Shown piece by piece: positions 51,050 to 51,391 of a stretch of 51,391 bases of DNA. Each line of letters begins with the position of its first letter. The stretch's first letter is position 1. Below the pieces are notes generated by a model, which did not search any database, was not told the DNA's origin, and saw only the letters and a list, made by a program, of their open reading frames with translations. The stretch comes from an uncultured Eubacteriales bacterium (GTDB lineage: Bacteria > Bacillota > Clostridia > Oscillospirales > CAG-272): the NCBI GenBank assembly GCA_905201895.1, contig CAJKPX010000014.1:1-51391 (forward strand), read 5' to 3'. Position numbers and translations under genes: made by a program.

Positions 51050-51391
51050 ATGGGAAGAATTTACGTGGATAAATATACGGGTCGACTCGAGCGCACCGAC
51101 GTCTACCTCGTTCGCCTGATCCTGCGCGACGGCACCGTGATCGAGGACCTCGAGCCGCGCCGCCTGTTCCCCGTGACCAACGAGTCGATGTTCATCACCC
51201 TGCTCGATCGGGATGAGCGCGAGGTGGCGTTCGTTCGTGACCTCGAGGAGGTCGACGAGGAGTCCGAGCGCGTTCTGCTCGATTGCTTCAACGAATACTA
51301 CATGATCCCGCAGATCACCGCCCTGCTCGAGTGCAGTGAGAAATTCGGCTCGCTCAAATGGAAGGTTGAAACCAACCGCGGCATCGTCTCC
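51050..51391 (+). CDS. DUF1854 protein, 3' end cut by the window
   Basis: 114 codons to the window edge, ATG at 51050 behind AAGGAGGA. The sequence (MGRIYVDKYTGRLERTDVYL, then GTVIEDLEPRRLFPVTN and ITLLDRDEREVAFVRDLEEVD) matches DUF1854, a family encoded next to ABC exporters and, in some proteobacteria, linked to cyanophycin metabolism. It probably works with the exporter directly upstream. The C-terminus is not in the window. Confidence 0.85.
   Translation, partial: MGRIYVDKYTGRLERTDVYLVRLILRDGTVIEDLEPRRLFPVTNESMFITLLDRDEREVAFVRDLEEVDEESERVLLDCFNEYYMIPQITALLECSEKFGSLKWKVETNRGIVS

Overview
The window is chromosomal DNA of a spore-forming, Gram-positive, anaerobe-type Clostridia bacterium, probably an uncultured gut lineage. 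The reasons are SpoVT, CotF-type coat proteins, several SigG-like promoters, Rex, DnaD plus a DnaI/DnaC-type loader, KtrAB, strong AGGAGG ribosome sites and consensus SigA promoters with 17-bp spacers. Coding sequence is moderately GC-rich. Patches at about 22-24 kb and 26-30 kb are visibly more A+T-rich and look acquired. I see no rRNA, tRNA or CRISPR array.

Layout. 0-1.6 kb: a small membrane protein behind a SigG-like promoter and an unusual paired-end element, then a phage-like DUF1492 regulator and a zinc-ribbon protein that face a CI/LexA-like repressor across two overlapping face-to-face promoters. 1.6-12 kb: a housekeeping block with an ABC-F protein, a three-gene spore-coat operon, rex-dnaD-dnaC behind a dense DnaA-box cluster, and dCMP deaminase-lipoprotein-phosphatase-rimI-tsaD. 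12-15 kb: MerR regulator, EamA transporter and an intracellular GH28-like beta-helix protein. 15-17 kb: KtrA/KtrB potassium uptake.

17.3-21.9 kb holds the most interesting locus, a compact operon with its own consensus promoter and terminator. It encodes a free-standing RyR-domain protein, a 964-aa membrane protein with two TrkA-N-like regions and a C-terminal RyR-like domain, and a Card1/Can2-like CARF-DUF1887 nuclease. No CRISPR gene is nearby. It looks like a nucleotide-signal-gated membrane sensor/effector defence system.

22-30 kb is an accessory region: nucleotidyltransferase-like protein, broken and intact spoVT copies with duplicated promoters, vWA protein, SH3-like, winged-helix, Spx/ArsC-like, macro-domain and PD-(D/E)XK proteins. 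31-40.5 kb is one giant surface subtilase with BspA-type leucine-rich repeats, interrupted by a single in-frame TAG. 40.5-42.4 kb holds a DUF378 protein with a SigG-consensus promoter, YmdB and a small lipoprotein. 42.5-48.5 kb is a five-gene carbohydrate operon (three xylose-isomerase-like proteins, a DUF6259 glycosidase-like protein and a Gfo/Idh/MocA dehydrogenase). 48.7 kb to the end is an ABC exporter followed by a DUF1854 protein cut by the window edge.
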